DNA from: Anagrus nilaparvatae
Lineage: Eukaryota; Arthropoda; Insecta; Hymenoptera; Mymaridae
Direction of reading: 5' to 3'
NCBI GenBank assembly: GCA_022575985.1
Contig: JAKSXM010000007.1
Coordinates: 19,036,501 to 19,100,500, forward strand
DNA length: 64,000 nucleotides
Shown here piece after piece: positions 25,560 through 38,054 of this stretch (its first letter is position 1; each line of letters begins with the position of its first letter). The translations under genes were made by a program, and so were the position numbers. The notes under the pieces were generated by a model, which was not told the origin of the DNA, searched no databases, and saw only the letters and a program-made list of their open reading frames with translations.

Positions 25560-25596
25560 TTCTCGCAATTGAAATGTATTTATAAGAGTATATAAA
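25560..25596 (+). promoter_or_regulatory. snRNA-type promoter motif, site 5 (PSE-like + TATA)
   Basis: TTCTCGCAATTGAAATG at 25560-25576, 12-bp gap, TATATAAA at 25589-25596. Downstream, 25617-25655 (GAAAATAAACTTGTTATGGT and on) precedes a T5 run near 25655, so a Pol III transcript of about 35-40 nt is possible. Confidence 0.6.
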
Positions 25597-27440
25597 CAAT
25601 CAACGACATACATAGAAAATAAACTTGTTATGGTTCATATTTAATATTTGATTTTTAATTTTTTATTATTATATTATTATTTGATTGTTCTTTTTGTGAC
25701 AGTTTTGTCTTCTGGCCAATATCTGGCGAAGCTTTAAATTATAACTAGAGGTTTATTTTAACTGTTGATAACAACTACTATAAATCGATATACATATATA
25801 TAACTTTGAAGAAAGACACACATAGGTTTCTCAAGGCTATTTGCACAGTAAAGAATACAGCGTATTGATTGGCACCAAAAGAAATTCATCGCGTCATCTG
25901 CTGTACAAAACTGTGACAATAATTACAGCCAAGAGTTATGCATTTCAATCTATATTTATTTATTTGATTAATAAATATTTGGGCCTCGAAAATAAAACAA
26001 GTAAATAAAGATTTGTTTATACTTATTTTTATTTTTTTAATGGCTTAATTAACCTTTTTTTCGAGTCCCCTGTATTAAATTTATTTAAAATCCCCATAAC
26101 CGTTTAAAAAAATTTTTCTAAATTATTATTGACAAATTTACTGAAAAAATATAAATTCAACTACAATTCTGCGCAAAATTTGTTTATATTTTAATTTACA
26201 AATATAAAAATATTTTTGCGAACGTCAATATAAACGTCTAGGTGCCATTATATATTGATTACAACATTTTTTTGCGATAATCATTAATTAAACATCTTGA
26301 CCTGGTATACAAATGATGTTCAAATTAGATTTTTTTTATTAGTATCTTTCTAATTTAAGACTTTTCAGCCTCAAAATATGTGACTTAAAACTTAAGGACT
26401 AGTTTATGAAGATAAAATAATTTTCATAAATGAATTATTCCAATATAAGAAATCATACAGTTGCCAGAACAACTCTCCCCATTGGCCCATTTCGCACATT
26501 CTTTAATATACATAAAATATAAAATACTATTAGAGTGATTCTTAGTGAATTCAGCAAAAGTTTCCAGCTCGGGTCGCTGAAACACGCTAAAAATTTTTTT
26601 TTTTGCCAATTACCTATCCAAAATGGTCTATGTCCCCAAATTAAGCCCAGGGCGAATTTTTGAGAAAAAAAACACGTTTTCATCTTTCCTCAGCCGCTCA
26701 TTCTTCTTTTAAATGCCATTCCTTCTAGGAACGTTTAAAAATTATAAAAAAAAGAGGTACAATAGTAAAATTTCCTCAGGAATCCAGTCCTGCCATTAGT
26801 TTTTAAAAATTCCTACACGGGAACCCGAAAAATCGATAAATTCACAGGGTATATTACGGAAGCTACAGAGAAATTGTGTATCCGAGTTTTCTATTAAGCT
26901 TCTCAGAAAGAACGTGTTTTTATATATATTTTCGGATGCCATATCAACCTAGATGCGATCGAACTTCCTAGACCTCGTCCTAGACCCTAAAATAATCGAA
27001 AAATCGTAAAGGGGGGGGGGTGAATATTCGGCGAAATCTGCTCTGGAGAGGAGCGACTTGAGATTCTCAGGAAATGGTGCTTTTTTGGTGACAAAAAACC
27101 TCCCGAAGTCAGTTTTTAATTTTGATAACCGGTTTTGACAATATTGGCCAAAATGTGCTCCATTTAAATAACATTGGAAACGTGGTTTTTTGAAAATAGC
27201 GCGAAAATTTGGGGGGGTTACACTTTTCTAACATATACTAATCGACTCGAATATCAATTATCTTCAATCTCCATATGATAAATTGAGGGGCAATTCGTGT
27301 GCTCATACTTTTTAAAGCTGTTTTCTGAGCGGAATTTTTAGTTTTTAATTTTTAAAAATTCATCACGCCAAATAGAAACAACCGATTTGGACGTGCAAGG
27401 TCTCAAAAATTTTTTCAAAGGGTCTACTTTTTTGTGGTTT
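25597..27440. other. Non-coding DNA with unassigned repeat-like segments
   Basis: 25680-25930 is slightly GC-richer and has a weak inverted pair (GTGACAGTTTTGT near 25697 and ACAAAACTGTGAC near 25905). 26560-27240 has the look of an old repeat (G-runs, phrases such as CCTGCCATTAGTTTTTAAAA, also seen near 23278) but no ends are visible. Confidence 0.35.
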
Positions 27441-29245
27441 ATTTATTTTTGACTCACCTCTGCATAACATAATCTAAAATTGCAAAAAACGACGAAAAAC
27501 CCTAAAAAATGGCAGTTTTGCCATTAAAATTTTTTTATGGACAGTAGATATAAATTTTTTGAAAAACAGGAAAAAACTACATGCAAAATCACAATTTTTT
27601 AGAAAAAGATTTTCCTATTTTTTGCTAAAAATCACTGCTTTATCAACAGCGCAAAGTAAAAAATCTTCCTTTTTCTAACTTTGGGCTTACGCAGCTAAAA
27701 ATTTTTAAATGGGACCCCCCATTTTTTTTTTCTAGAAGTTACACATTTTTCACGTACTTTCACGTGAAAAAATTTTTTTTTTGATTTGGGACATCCTAAC
27801 CACCAAAACTTTAATTTTCGTTAAAAATAAATGTTTTGTTTCGAGTTTTACTCCAGCCAAAATACGGGTTTGGTTGTATTTTCACTGGCGAACACGAGAT
27901 TTGCTCTATTATAGGTTTTTTGGGTCGATGAAAACCAAAATAGGGGTCATTTCGTACACAAAGTGGGGGCTTCACCCTTAAATTTGCAAAAACTACCCCC
28001 AAAAAGGGGTTTTTTTTAAACATATTTGCATTTTGTGCGCTCAGATTTGCACCATACGGGTTTTGTGAGTCACTGATTAAGAATTTCGACTTCTTTTCCA
28101 TAAAAAATCAATATTTTACCCTTGCAGTGGCTAAAACTACCCCTAAAATAGCTAAAACTATCTTTAAAAGGGGTGTTTTTCCTATTTTCGTACTTTTAGC
28201 ATCCAGGATATGCCCATATGGGTTATTTGGGTCACAAATCAAGAATTTCGACTTTTTTTTCATAAATTATCAATATTAAATCATAAAAAAGTAGTCGAAA
28301 TTCTTTATTAGCGACCCAAAAAACCTATACGGGCATATCCAGGACGCTCAAAGTACAAAAAAAGCATAAATGTCCCATTTTTTAGGGTAGTTTTAGCCAG
28401 TTTAGGGGTAAAATCTTAATTATTTATGAAAAAGAAGTCATAATTCTTGATTAGCGACCCAAAAAACCTACATGGGTTTATCCCGGATGCTAAAGTACGA
28501 AAATAGGAAAAACACCCCTTTTAAAGGTAATTTAGCTATTTTAGGGGTAGTTTTAGCTCTTTTAAGGGTGAAATATTGATTATTTATGAAAAAGAAGTCG
28601 AAATTCTTGATCATTGACTCACCAAAACCGTATGGTGAAAATCTGAGTGCTCAAAATGCAAATATGTTTTAAAAAACCCCTTTTTGGGGGTTGTTTTTGC
28701 AAATTTAAGGGTGAAGCCCCCACTTTGTTTACGAAATGACCCCGATTTTGGTTTTCATCGACCCAAAAAACCTATAATAGAGCAAATCTCGTGTTCGCCA
28801 GTGAAAATACAACCAAACCCGTATTTTGGCTGGAGTAAAACTCGAAAAAAAACATTTATTTTTAACGAAAATTAAAGTTTTGGAGGTTAGGATGTCCCAA
28901 ATCAAAAAAAAACTTTTTTCGCGTGAAAGTACGTGAAAAATGTGCAATTTCTAGAAAAAAAAATTGGGGGGTACCATTTAAAAATTTTTAGCTGCGTAAG
29001 CCCAAAGTTAGAAAAAGGAAGATTTTTTACTTTGCGCTGTTGATAAAGCAGTGATTTTTAGCAAAAAATAGGAAAATCTTTTTCTAAAAAATTGTGATTT
29101 GGCATGTAGTTTTTTCCTGTTTTTTCAAAAATTTATATCTACTGTCCATAAAAAAATTTTAATGGCAAAACTGCCATTTTTTAGGGTTTTTCGTCGTTTT
29201 TTGCAATTTTAGATTATGTTATTCAGAGGTGAGTCAAAAATAAAT
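27441..29245. mobile_element. Large foldback element, about 0.8-kb arms (1,805 bp)
   Basis: Left end ATTTATTTTTGACTCACCTC is mirrored by ...GAGGTGAGTCAAAAATAAAT at the right, and the two halves remain highly similar inverted copies up to a centre near 28275. Each arm contains modules ending in GGTTTTTTGGGTCG followed by an ACCCTTAAATTTGCAAAAAC/ACCCC unit, repeated at about 130-bp spacing. Open frames at 27781-28101 and 28684-28947 are the same sequence read from opposite arms, so they are not genes. Modules are shared with 57314-57895, 43074-43200 and 5440-6066. Confidence 0.8.
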
Positions 29246-29484
29246 ATTACTATATATATTATTAATAAGTATTACTCTCTGGCCCAGAGGGTTCTAACTC
29301 TCTAAATCAGGGATTTAACTTCCTAAATCAGGGAGTCTAACTATCTAACACCCTGAATTAGAGAGTTAACTCCCTGACTGAGAGAGTGAATTCCCTGAAA
29401 TTTCAGTCATCTCCTGGAATACTTTCGAGTTGAAAATAAACCGTACGATGGAAAGCTGATATCCTGAAGGCGCAATTTCTTATT

Positions 29485-29930
29485 TTTTATTCAAAACATT
29501 TTTCCGATATTCCAATACGGTGGACCAATAAACATGAAAATAGAAACTTTCTACGTTATCTGAGGGTTATCGAGGTTGAGAAAGTCGTTTTTATAAATAT
29601 AAATTTTAATTTTTTCACCCCATCATATTTTCCAATTTTCCAAAATGATAGAAGAAAAAACACGAATAAAGGTACTTTTCTACATTACCTGGGGGTTTTC
29701 AAAGCTGAGAAAAACGTTTTCATTCATAAAAATTTTAATTTTCTCGCCCTTGCATATATTCTGGTTTTCCAAGATGGTGGACCAAAAAAAATTTCAGAAT
29801 AAGCTTTTTACTTTGCCTGGGGGTTTTCGAAGATGAGAAAAACGTTTTCATTGATGAAAACTTTTATTTTTTCACCCTAGCATATTTTCCGATTTTTCAA
29901 TATTACGGAACAAAAAACATGAAAATTCAA
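29485..29930. repeat. Tandem repeat, about 120-bp unit, 3-4 copies
   Basis: The order CATATTTTCCGATTTTTCAA, GGTGGACCAA, TACCTGGGGGTTTTC, GAGAAAAACGTTTTCATT, TTTTCACCCT recurs three to four times with moderate divergence. The 63-codon frame at 29645-29836 is a reading of the repeat. Confidence 0.65.
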
Positions 29931-30009
29931 GCAAATTACTTGAAAATTCGAGCAAAGCAGCCTGTCCGTGTTGGGAAATTATTTTATATCAGTTGATTTG
30001 AAAATAGAC

Positions 30010-30812
30010 ATGAATGTTATACGGAAAAATCACATTCAAGAGTTTAACGGCGAAATATTGTCTGCTATTTTTTATTCCCGTAAACACATGCAAATTTTTT
30101 TTACTTTTTTAGTTTTTTATTCTTCATCCAAAATAATAATATTATAAACAATTATTTATTAAAAGTGCAATAATTAAGTAAATTATATTAATAAATTGGC
30201 GTAATACGAATGTAAATAAATATAGTCCCTGTGTAAATTAAGCTGTGAATTTCTGTGTTTATCAATTTGATTAAAAATAGAAATTTGTTAGTTATTATTT
30301 GCTATTAAATAATAAACCATAATAAAATTATTATTTTACATAAAAGACAAAAAACTTCATTTTTAATGTTTAATGTTATGCAGAAAAATTGCATTTAACG
30401 TCGAAAAAGTGTCTGCTATATTTTTTACTCCTGTAGTCCCATGAACGCATGTAAAAATTTTTCATTAATTTTGCAGTTTTCTTGTCTTTCATGCAAATCA
30501 ATAATTTGACTATGGATTATTAATTAATAGTAAATAATAAGTAACAAATTCCTATTTTAATAAAATTGACAAATACAGAAATTCACAGCTTAAATTACAC
30601 AGCAGGGACTATATTTATTTACATTCGTATTATATATATGTTAATATTTTACTTACTAAGTATTGCACTTTGTTAACAATAATATTATTATTTTAGATGA
30701 AGAATAAAAAACTATAAAATTTATTACCAATTCGCATGTATTTAAAGGAGTAGAAAATAACAGATTTTCCGCCGTTAAACTCTCGAATGCAATTTTTTTG
30801 TAACATTAAATG
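30010..30812. mobile_element. Foldback element, about 0.8 kb
   Basis: Left AAGAGTTTAACGGCGAAATA (30037) is mirrored by CCGCCGTTAAACTCTCGAAT (30770). Inside, CGAATGTAAATAAATATAGT (30207) is mirrored by ACTATATTTATTTACATTCG (30609). A third copy of the end sequence (TTTAACGTCGAAAAAGTGTC, near 30394) is inside, so the structure is nested. Confidence 0.6.
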
Positions 30813-33334
30813 CGACAAATCAGATGGCGCGATGAATTTATTTATGTTTATGGAGGCGCAGAATTGAGAACTGAAATCTATCTGGTCAAGGCGTAAACGA
30901 TGTTAAATGCATCCAACATTTTTAAATACAGTAATAAAAATAAAATTTTTTGAAAAATATTGCTGATTAAGCCAAGTTTTGGTATACTTCTTAGGATTAC
31001 AGGGTCGATGATGATGATTCTGAAATTAGATTTATTAAATTAAAATAGCAGCTTCTAAATCCTATATTAGAAATAATTAGAAATCATATAACCTCAAAAT
31101 CGGTAATTTAACCTATTACAAGCATTTTGAAGAAGAATTAAAATTTTTGGTGTCTTTAATAACGATTATAAAATAATACTTTTTTACTTGATCAAATAAA
31201 GAGCTTGTAAATATAAGTTAAAATGATTGAAATAGCTTAAATTATTAAACTACCAATTTTAAAGTTAAAAACTTAGAAATGCGGAATTTAAAGCCCACCA
31301 TTTTGAATTTAAAGAATCTGATTTCAGAATCATCTTCAGCGACCCCGAAAACCTAAGTTTTATACAAAAATTGGGCTCAATCAATAAAAATTTTCAAAAA
31401 ATTGTATTTTTTAGTCATTTTGGCGATATTGCGTTAATAATTCAAAACTATTCAAAGAAAGCTGAATGAACACTTAACAATCGTTTTTAGCGAAAAAAAT
31501 ATGGATGATCCACTGGTTTAGATTACTATCACTGCATTTAAAATTTATGGATGTATTTAATATTGCTAGCGCCTTGACTATAAGGTTCAATTTTACAAAA
31601 GAAAAACATTAAAACATCTCAAAATCTTTTTAAAAAAAGTTAAAACCTTGAGACTGGGGAAATCAACTAGATTAAAAATTAATTTTTAAGATTTTAACCT
31701 ATTTTTTATCTATTTATCTATGGGATCCTCTATGTGAAAGTAAATTTTTCCATAGCTACTAATTTGAAATACCTAGATACTTAAAACCAAAAAAAATCGC
31801 TCCAGAAAACTATTATGCTTTTTTTTCTTAACAAGTTTTTCAAAAAAAATTATATAATTTTAAACAACACCGGCAGGCTGCTTTGCTTAAATTTTCAAGC
31901 ATTTTCTTGAATATTCAAGCAAACTGCAGCCTGGCCGTGAACGCATAAAAAATTTCAAATCTTGCTTGAAATTTAAAAATAATTTTGATTCAAATGTTTT
32001 TTGAGAATTTTCACTGATTAGACTTTCTAACATAAAAAATTGCCTGAATGTACCCTTGATTGATAAATGAATAATAATATTAGGAGTATCCTTTCATCAT
32101 TTAAAAATGCATAAAATGTATGAGTCAGTTCAATTTTAAAAAAATAAACCTTTTTCATAAATAAATGTATTTTGAGAAGTAAATTACTTGGTCGTTATAA
32201 ATTTATAAGCCATTTGTCAATTAAATAGGCACTTTCATTATCCAGAAATGAATATAACACAAAAAGAAAAATTTTGCTTCATTAAAAAAAAAAATGAATA
32301 AAAAAAAAAAAAGAAAAATGGAATGTTTATATTTAAAGTTAATAGAACTTTTTGCCAGTTAAAATTTTTTAATTCACCAATATATTATATAGAAGATATT
32401 AAGAAATCGAAAAGTCGGAAATAAGAGTGCATATTATAATAAAAAAAGGTGTCGCGACAACCCGCTGAGTCTCGAAAATGGAACTTCTCGCAATCGATTC
32501 ACGTAATTACTTTTTTTTCAAACTTTGCCCAATCTCACGTATATGTGCATCGTTTGCAACCGATTTGCATAAGGGCCTTCATTTAGGGTATCATCATTTT
32601 TATTTTTCTTATACACATATATAAAGCTAGGTCAAACATCTAATGAATTGCAAAAACTTGACGGATGCTGGAGCTGTCAATTCAGTTAAAAAAAATTTTG
32701 CCTCAGGGCTACACATATTTTGAAGATATACGTTTATATGAATACAATATTATTCAAAGCACAAATGTAAGAAAAAAATCTCATATTTTAAGCTTCTACA
32801 TATCCTTAAGCAAAATCTTATTCTCTTAAGTTCAGGAGGACATGGAGACTATAATATAAAGCTGATCTTTCATATTATAAAGGTATACCTACTTATAAAA
32901 GGCATCCTGCTGCGTAAAATTGTCTTTTGCCTTTACTATACTAAGGATAAAGGGGGTTGCTTGAAAGATATTCGAGTGGCTCGGTAATTATTCGTTCAAG
33001 TTATAAATTATAATATTTTGAAAAGAAATATTATTCCATTTTATTTTTAAATTCAGCAGCGAAATCTATTTTTAATCAGTTTTTGTACTTGTTAGCATAA
33101 TAAAATAACAAAATCTAAAGTTTTTCAAATATTATCAACAACCAACGAAGTATAACAAGGTTTCAAAGCATATTTTTCTACTGGAAAATGGAAATGATTG
33201 GGATTAATTATCTAAATATAATAATTTTGAAAAAACACAGTAGGTAAAAGATTCTGGTTATGATTTTGAAAATTTCTATATGTTATAAAAAAAAAATTTG
33301 CAATTTTTCAGTTAGTAATAAAAAATGTATAAAT
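30813..33334. other. Non-coding DNA; small GC-richer island at 32440-32610
   Basis: No gene recognised. CAAGCAAACTGCAGCCTG near 31917 echoes CAAAGCAGCCTGTCCGTG near 29953, so the area between may be one old nested repeat. The island contains GTGTCGCGACAACCCGCTGA near 32451. Confidence 0.35.
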
Positions 33335-33620
33335 GGTTTGTGTAAACACAAACTTGATTCAAGTTACTTGAAACATGTTTAATAAATACAAGTGCATAGA
33401 ATAATGCAATACTTAACATACTCACTTGCTCGTCTTTTAATTGAAATAATTACCTTCATTAAATGCTAAGTCTCTAAACTCAAATTATCCTAAATTATTT
33501 TATGTCCCGTTCGACCCACCCCCCTTTAATGGAATATATTTTTCCTCCCCTTAAATGGAACGCATTTAACCTCCTCTAGATTTTCAAGTTTCAAAATCAT
33601 CCCTTCTCTGTATAAGCAAG
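33335..33620 (-). repeat. ACATGTTCC/GACTTAGAAT repeat family, minus-strand copy
   Basis: Read on the minus strand the right-hand tail TTGTGTTTACACAAACC and AAACATGTTTCAAG are at 33335-33375, and the C-rich patch CCCACCCCCC near 33516 is the G-tract of the family. The 79-codon frame at 33526-33765 overlaps this repeat. Confidence 0.5.
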
Positions 33621-35097
33621 TGGACTTGGCAAGTGGAGCCAAGCAAGTTCTGTTAAAATTAAAAAATTTCTCATAAGTCAAATATTTAACATTTGTCAAA
33701 GTAAAATTATTAATTAAAGTAACAATGGCAAATACAACATGGTTAGTAATGTCCTCCACAATCAAAATATATTTCTTAAACCTGTTTGAAATTTAAAAAA
33801 AAATTTGAAATTAATTATTATATATGAGCAAATATTTTTATCTTATACTTACAATAAGATACTTTAGGAAATATGTATGTTTGTAATCCAAAATATGTTT
33901 GCATTAAAATTTGTTAAAAGCTTAGATAAAACTACTACACTATTGCAGACCTGAAAAATGTCACAAAATTACCATGCTTCTCATAAAAATAACAAACTGC
34001 TGTTGCTAAATAGAGGACTTTTATGAATAAAAATTTTCATAATTTTTTTAGATAAATTGAAAATAGGTCAAAATAATTTTTTATTTTTTCGAAGATTTAA
34101 GAAGTTGTAATGGTTTCAAAAATCATAGATTGTGGACTTGAAGTGTGACGTCACAATGTATTTGTATAACTGAGCGTGACGGCAAAACTCGGGCAAAACT
34201 TTTTTAATTTTCATTTTATTAAAAAACAAAAAAATATAAGTGCCCATATTAATTGATCTAGTTTCAAAATGAACAAAATAATTATGAAAATTTTGAACAA
34301 TGGAATAAAAAATTTTAGTTTGCTTTAGCTCGTTGTTAAATCACATGCGTACATTTTATAAAATCAAAACTAATAGTGAATTAGTAATTTATTATCTATA
34401 ACTAGATGGCGTTAACTCTTCTTACACAAGAAATGATTCCCTCATGATATATAAAACATGAATTTAAGAAAAATTTTTCATATACAAATTTTTAATATTA
34501 TTTAAATCATTATATATATTCATTGCCAATCTTTAATCTAAGATAACACGTACTCTTTTTACTGAGACGAAATAAGATTCTAATAATAAACCTTAAATCT
34601 GAATATGAAATGATATGAATCTAAACAATTCCTTGATTTATTTAAAACTTGGTCAAAATTAAAAAAAAATTTTATTTTTCAAAAAATTAACTTTTGCTGT
34701 TAATATAATCAATTTTTTTTTTGACAATTAGTTAAAGATCAAAAAAATATTAAATTTCCAAGGTTTTTTAACACCTCACTAAACTAAAATAACACATTTT
34801 TGAGTTTTTTTACAATTATCTACCGAAAAAATACAAATAAAATATATGGTACTTGAAGATTATTGTATTCTTTACTCAAATTATAATACATTTATTGAAT
34901 TTAAGTAAACAATACTTCTTAAATAGTCGTAAATAGTTGATAAAAAATCGTTCCCCATAAAAGTCCATGTAAAAAACGTACATTGCTTTCAACCAAATCA
35001 CGTATGTATTAGTAGCGTATAGTTGAAATATTCTAATGAAATACTCTATACTATTTTATTAAAATATTCTTTAATGTAATAAAACAAATTAACAAAT
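33621..35097. other. AT-rich non-coding DNA
   Basis: No gene recognised. The palindrome GTGACGTCAC (34146-34155) is a perfect CRE-like word but stands alone. Confidence 0.4.
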
Positions 35098-35695
35098 TAA
35101 GGGGCCTATACTTGGAGTATATTATAAGCATATTTTAGATATTTGCATTTATCCAATATTATTAACGAATGAGATAAATTTGTTTAAAATTTTTTTATAA
35201 ATCTTTTGCATTAAAAAAATCTTTTTTGAAATTTTTTCAAGAGCCATTTTGGAAAAAAAGAATTGATTGCCTTAAAAATATTGGCAGGCGTAATATCACT
35301 TTGGCACATAAAAAAAAAAAATAAATTCATTGTGAAGCAGATAACTAAAATTAGGAAACTTTATCAAATTTTTTCAAAATTTTAAATTTTTTAGTAAAAA
35401 AGGCTTATGTTAAGAAAACTTAAAAATTCAAAATAAAATTTTGGTTTCTAATCCTTCCTCCAAAAATATAAAAATTTGAAATAACTCGATGTCATTTCCT
35501 AATTTTAGTTATTTTTTTGTGACCAATCATTTTTTCGAAGACGACATTTAAAAAAGTTTTTTTTCATTTTTTTTAATGAAGAAGTGGTTTTTTTTAATTT
35601 ATCTCATTATTAATTAATAATATTCTATAAAACGAACATCTAAAATATGCTAATAGTATATAACCCTCCCAGTATATACCCTTTCATAAAAAAGT
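35098..35695. mobile_element. Diverged foldback element, about 600 bp
   Basis: Left AAGCATATTTTAGATATTTG (35127) is mirrored by ACATCTAAAATATGCTAATA (35636), and AATGAGATAAATT (35167) by AATTTATCTCATTATT (35598). Divergence between arms is considerable, implying age. Confidence 0.5.
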
Positions 35696-36315
35696 TAAAC
35701 AATTTTAGTAACATAAAGTTAGTAATAAAATTAAAAAAATAAGATTAAAAATAGATTAATTTAACAAAAAAGGGTATAAGATGCAATTACAGGAAGATAT
35801 CTTTAATCTCTAAAAGACTAGATGAGGCCATCAGGTCACAGCAGGGAATCGTGTCGATCTCAACTACTTTATAAAAGGGTATAAAGCAAAAATAAAACAT
35901 AATAAAAATGAGACAATTATTATTTGCCTGGCCTTTTACATTTTTTAAACAGAAATCTTATTTTATTTTATATCAAACTTCTATAATAATAATTATTACT
36001 TTACTTTATAACTATAAACTGTTTTATTTTTCTTTTTCTATTTTTTTTTTATATTAAAAGCAATAAAAAAAAATTTTTAATTTTTTGCTCCCAGTATTTA
36101 ATCTGATTTAAATTTTATTATATTTTAAGGTAAAATTAGTTTATAATGTTATAAAAACCTATTTTGCAATTATTTTTTTATGATTTTATTACATTTAAAA
36201 ATACTTCTTCCTATACTATAATTTTTATGTTATTTTTAATGATTAAAATTTGAATTAAATTAAATTTCTTTAACTATAAAATTATTTAATCGAAAAAATC
36301 GTACCAATAATAAAA

Positions 36316-36714
36316 TACGCTGCCAACTAGCTGGCACTAAGGTTCCTCAAACAATGAGCTTAATACATCAATATGCCACTGATACGCCGATCACATCCAT
36401 GCAATCATACATACATTTCTCTCTTAAATCCATAATAGTTGTAAAATATCACCGGTTACAATATTTTCAGATATTAGTACTTTCATGGAATTAAATGAGA
36501 TATTACACCCAAAAAAAAAATATTGTAGTTTTTGATGAAAAAATTTTGGAAAAAAAATAGGTCTTAATTTCATAATAGTTGTGAAATATGACCGGTTACA
36601 TACATACATACAAATACACACACACACACACGCATACAGACTTTTAACTTCCTGAGGTCTCAAAACGTGCTTATATGCCAAAAAATTAAAAATCAAAGTT
36701 TGACCCATCACAAT
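36316..36714 (-). repeat. Short inverted copy of the GGTTCCTC...GGCAGGGTA repeat
   Basis: On the minus strand it starts with GAGGAACCATTGTGATGGGT, includes a short (GT)n tract (36617-36632) and ends with CATTGTTTGAGGAACCTTAG followed by GCTAGTTGGCAGCGTA. The same ends bound the long plus-strand copy at 37863-40544. It contains less than one unit of the satellite found in the long copy. Confidence 0.7.
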
Positions 36715-37317
36715 GGTTCCTCTATGAAAAAATAATAAAAAAATAAAATTTGTTTGACTTCTTTGGAATAAATAGATTTTGCAAAAATATGATATATTTT
36801 ATAAATTATTTTTTTTGCCAAATGGAGAATATTACATTTTTCCAAAACTGGTGCTGTCAAACAAGGCTGCAAAAAAATATGATTTTTAAAATAAATATTC
36901 AGTAAACTTATTTAGTATAAAAATTGATTAATTTGTAAGACTATATTTATTACATATCAGTATTCCTAAAATGATTTTTAAGCCTATCTTTTTTGCCTTG
37001 ATTTTTTTTTTCCATTAGAAACATTTTATTATGTAATTATTATTGGTTACTCATGTTTATCATCCCTCGCCAGTCTCCAGATATTTTTATTAAACTTTGA
37101 TTAAATAAATTCTGCTTCCAAATTCGTATAATTATGTACCTTCGAACATTGTATCAAACTTATTCGATTTTTATTAAAAATGAGATATTAAATTTATTCA
37201 ACTAGTTCAATTAGGTTCATGAGTTAATTTAAACCTTAAAATTTAAATTTTAGCTTATGCAAAGTTTTGTATGTAATATATTTAAAATTAAAAATTTTAA
37301 AAGTAATAAATTTTTTT
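36715..37317. other. Unique AT-rich spacer between inverted repeats
   Basis: No gene recognised; separates the two inverted copies and leads into promoter site 6. Confidence 0.4.
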
Positions 37318-37354
37318 TTCTCGCAAGAGAAATGAGTTTCTAATATTATAAATA
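37318..37354 (+). promoter_or_regulatory. snRNA-type promoter motif, site 6 (PSE-like + TATA)
   Basis: TTCTCGCAAGAGAAATG at 37318-37334, 12-bp gap, TATAAATA at 37347-37354. It lies in the unique spacer between two inverted repeat copies, not inside either. Confidence 0.6.
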
Positions 37355-37960
37355 AAACATTCTGAACCTCTTTAAGAGTAAATTTAACTATTATTATTTA
37401 TAATTTAATATTATATTAATATATTCATGTTTTATTCGACGATTGAAATATTTTTTTTTATTGCTTCCATGGAGAAAACGAAAATTTTTTTTCTCAGTGG
37501 GGAGAAAACGCGTTTTTTTCGATCTCGTTGAGGGGCGAAAAAAGTGTTTTCGACCCATACTAGGAAGAAAATTAAATTTTCTGTCGAAATACGTGACTGA
37601 AAATTCGAATTTCGCGGGAAATTTTATAGTAGCATGTTAATGTACCCAAAACGGACCAAATCAAGGAACTCATTCTGGCACCTATACATGACTTCCATAA
37701 TAATGACTAATAAAGTACTAGTAATTTTTTTTAAGATTTGAAACAAAAATAAGTAACACAATATCATTACATAATTTTTACCAACTATATGCGCTAATGA
37801 TTTTCTGAATTCGACAAATGTATGTTTCCGTTCAGTAGAGCAGATTATTTGAAATTTTTATTGGTTCCTCAAAGAGGAACCATTGTGTTAGGTCAAAATT
37901 TGATTTTCTATTTTTTGGCATATAAGCACGTTTTGGGACCCCAGGAAGCTAAAAAACCTG

Positions 37961-37961
<1 letters not shown>

Positions 37962-38044
<83 letters not shown>
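37962..38044. repeat. (TG)n microsatellite, about 41 units
   Basis: Uninterrupted TG from 37962 to 38044. It produces spurious open frames on both strands (poly VC and poly TH). Confidence 0.98.
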
Positions 38045-38047
<3 letters not shown>

Positions 38048-38054
38048 TATGTAT

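Noticed and set aside
27781..28947. Four open frames of 60-96 codons with matching sequences
   Set aside because: They are the same sequence read from the two arms of a foldback element.
32484..32505. TTCTCGCAATCGATTCACG as a further promoter motif
   Set aside because: First nine bases match, but GAAATG is absent and no TATA follows at 12 bp. A TATA-less Pol II type cannot be excluded.
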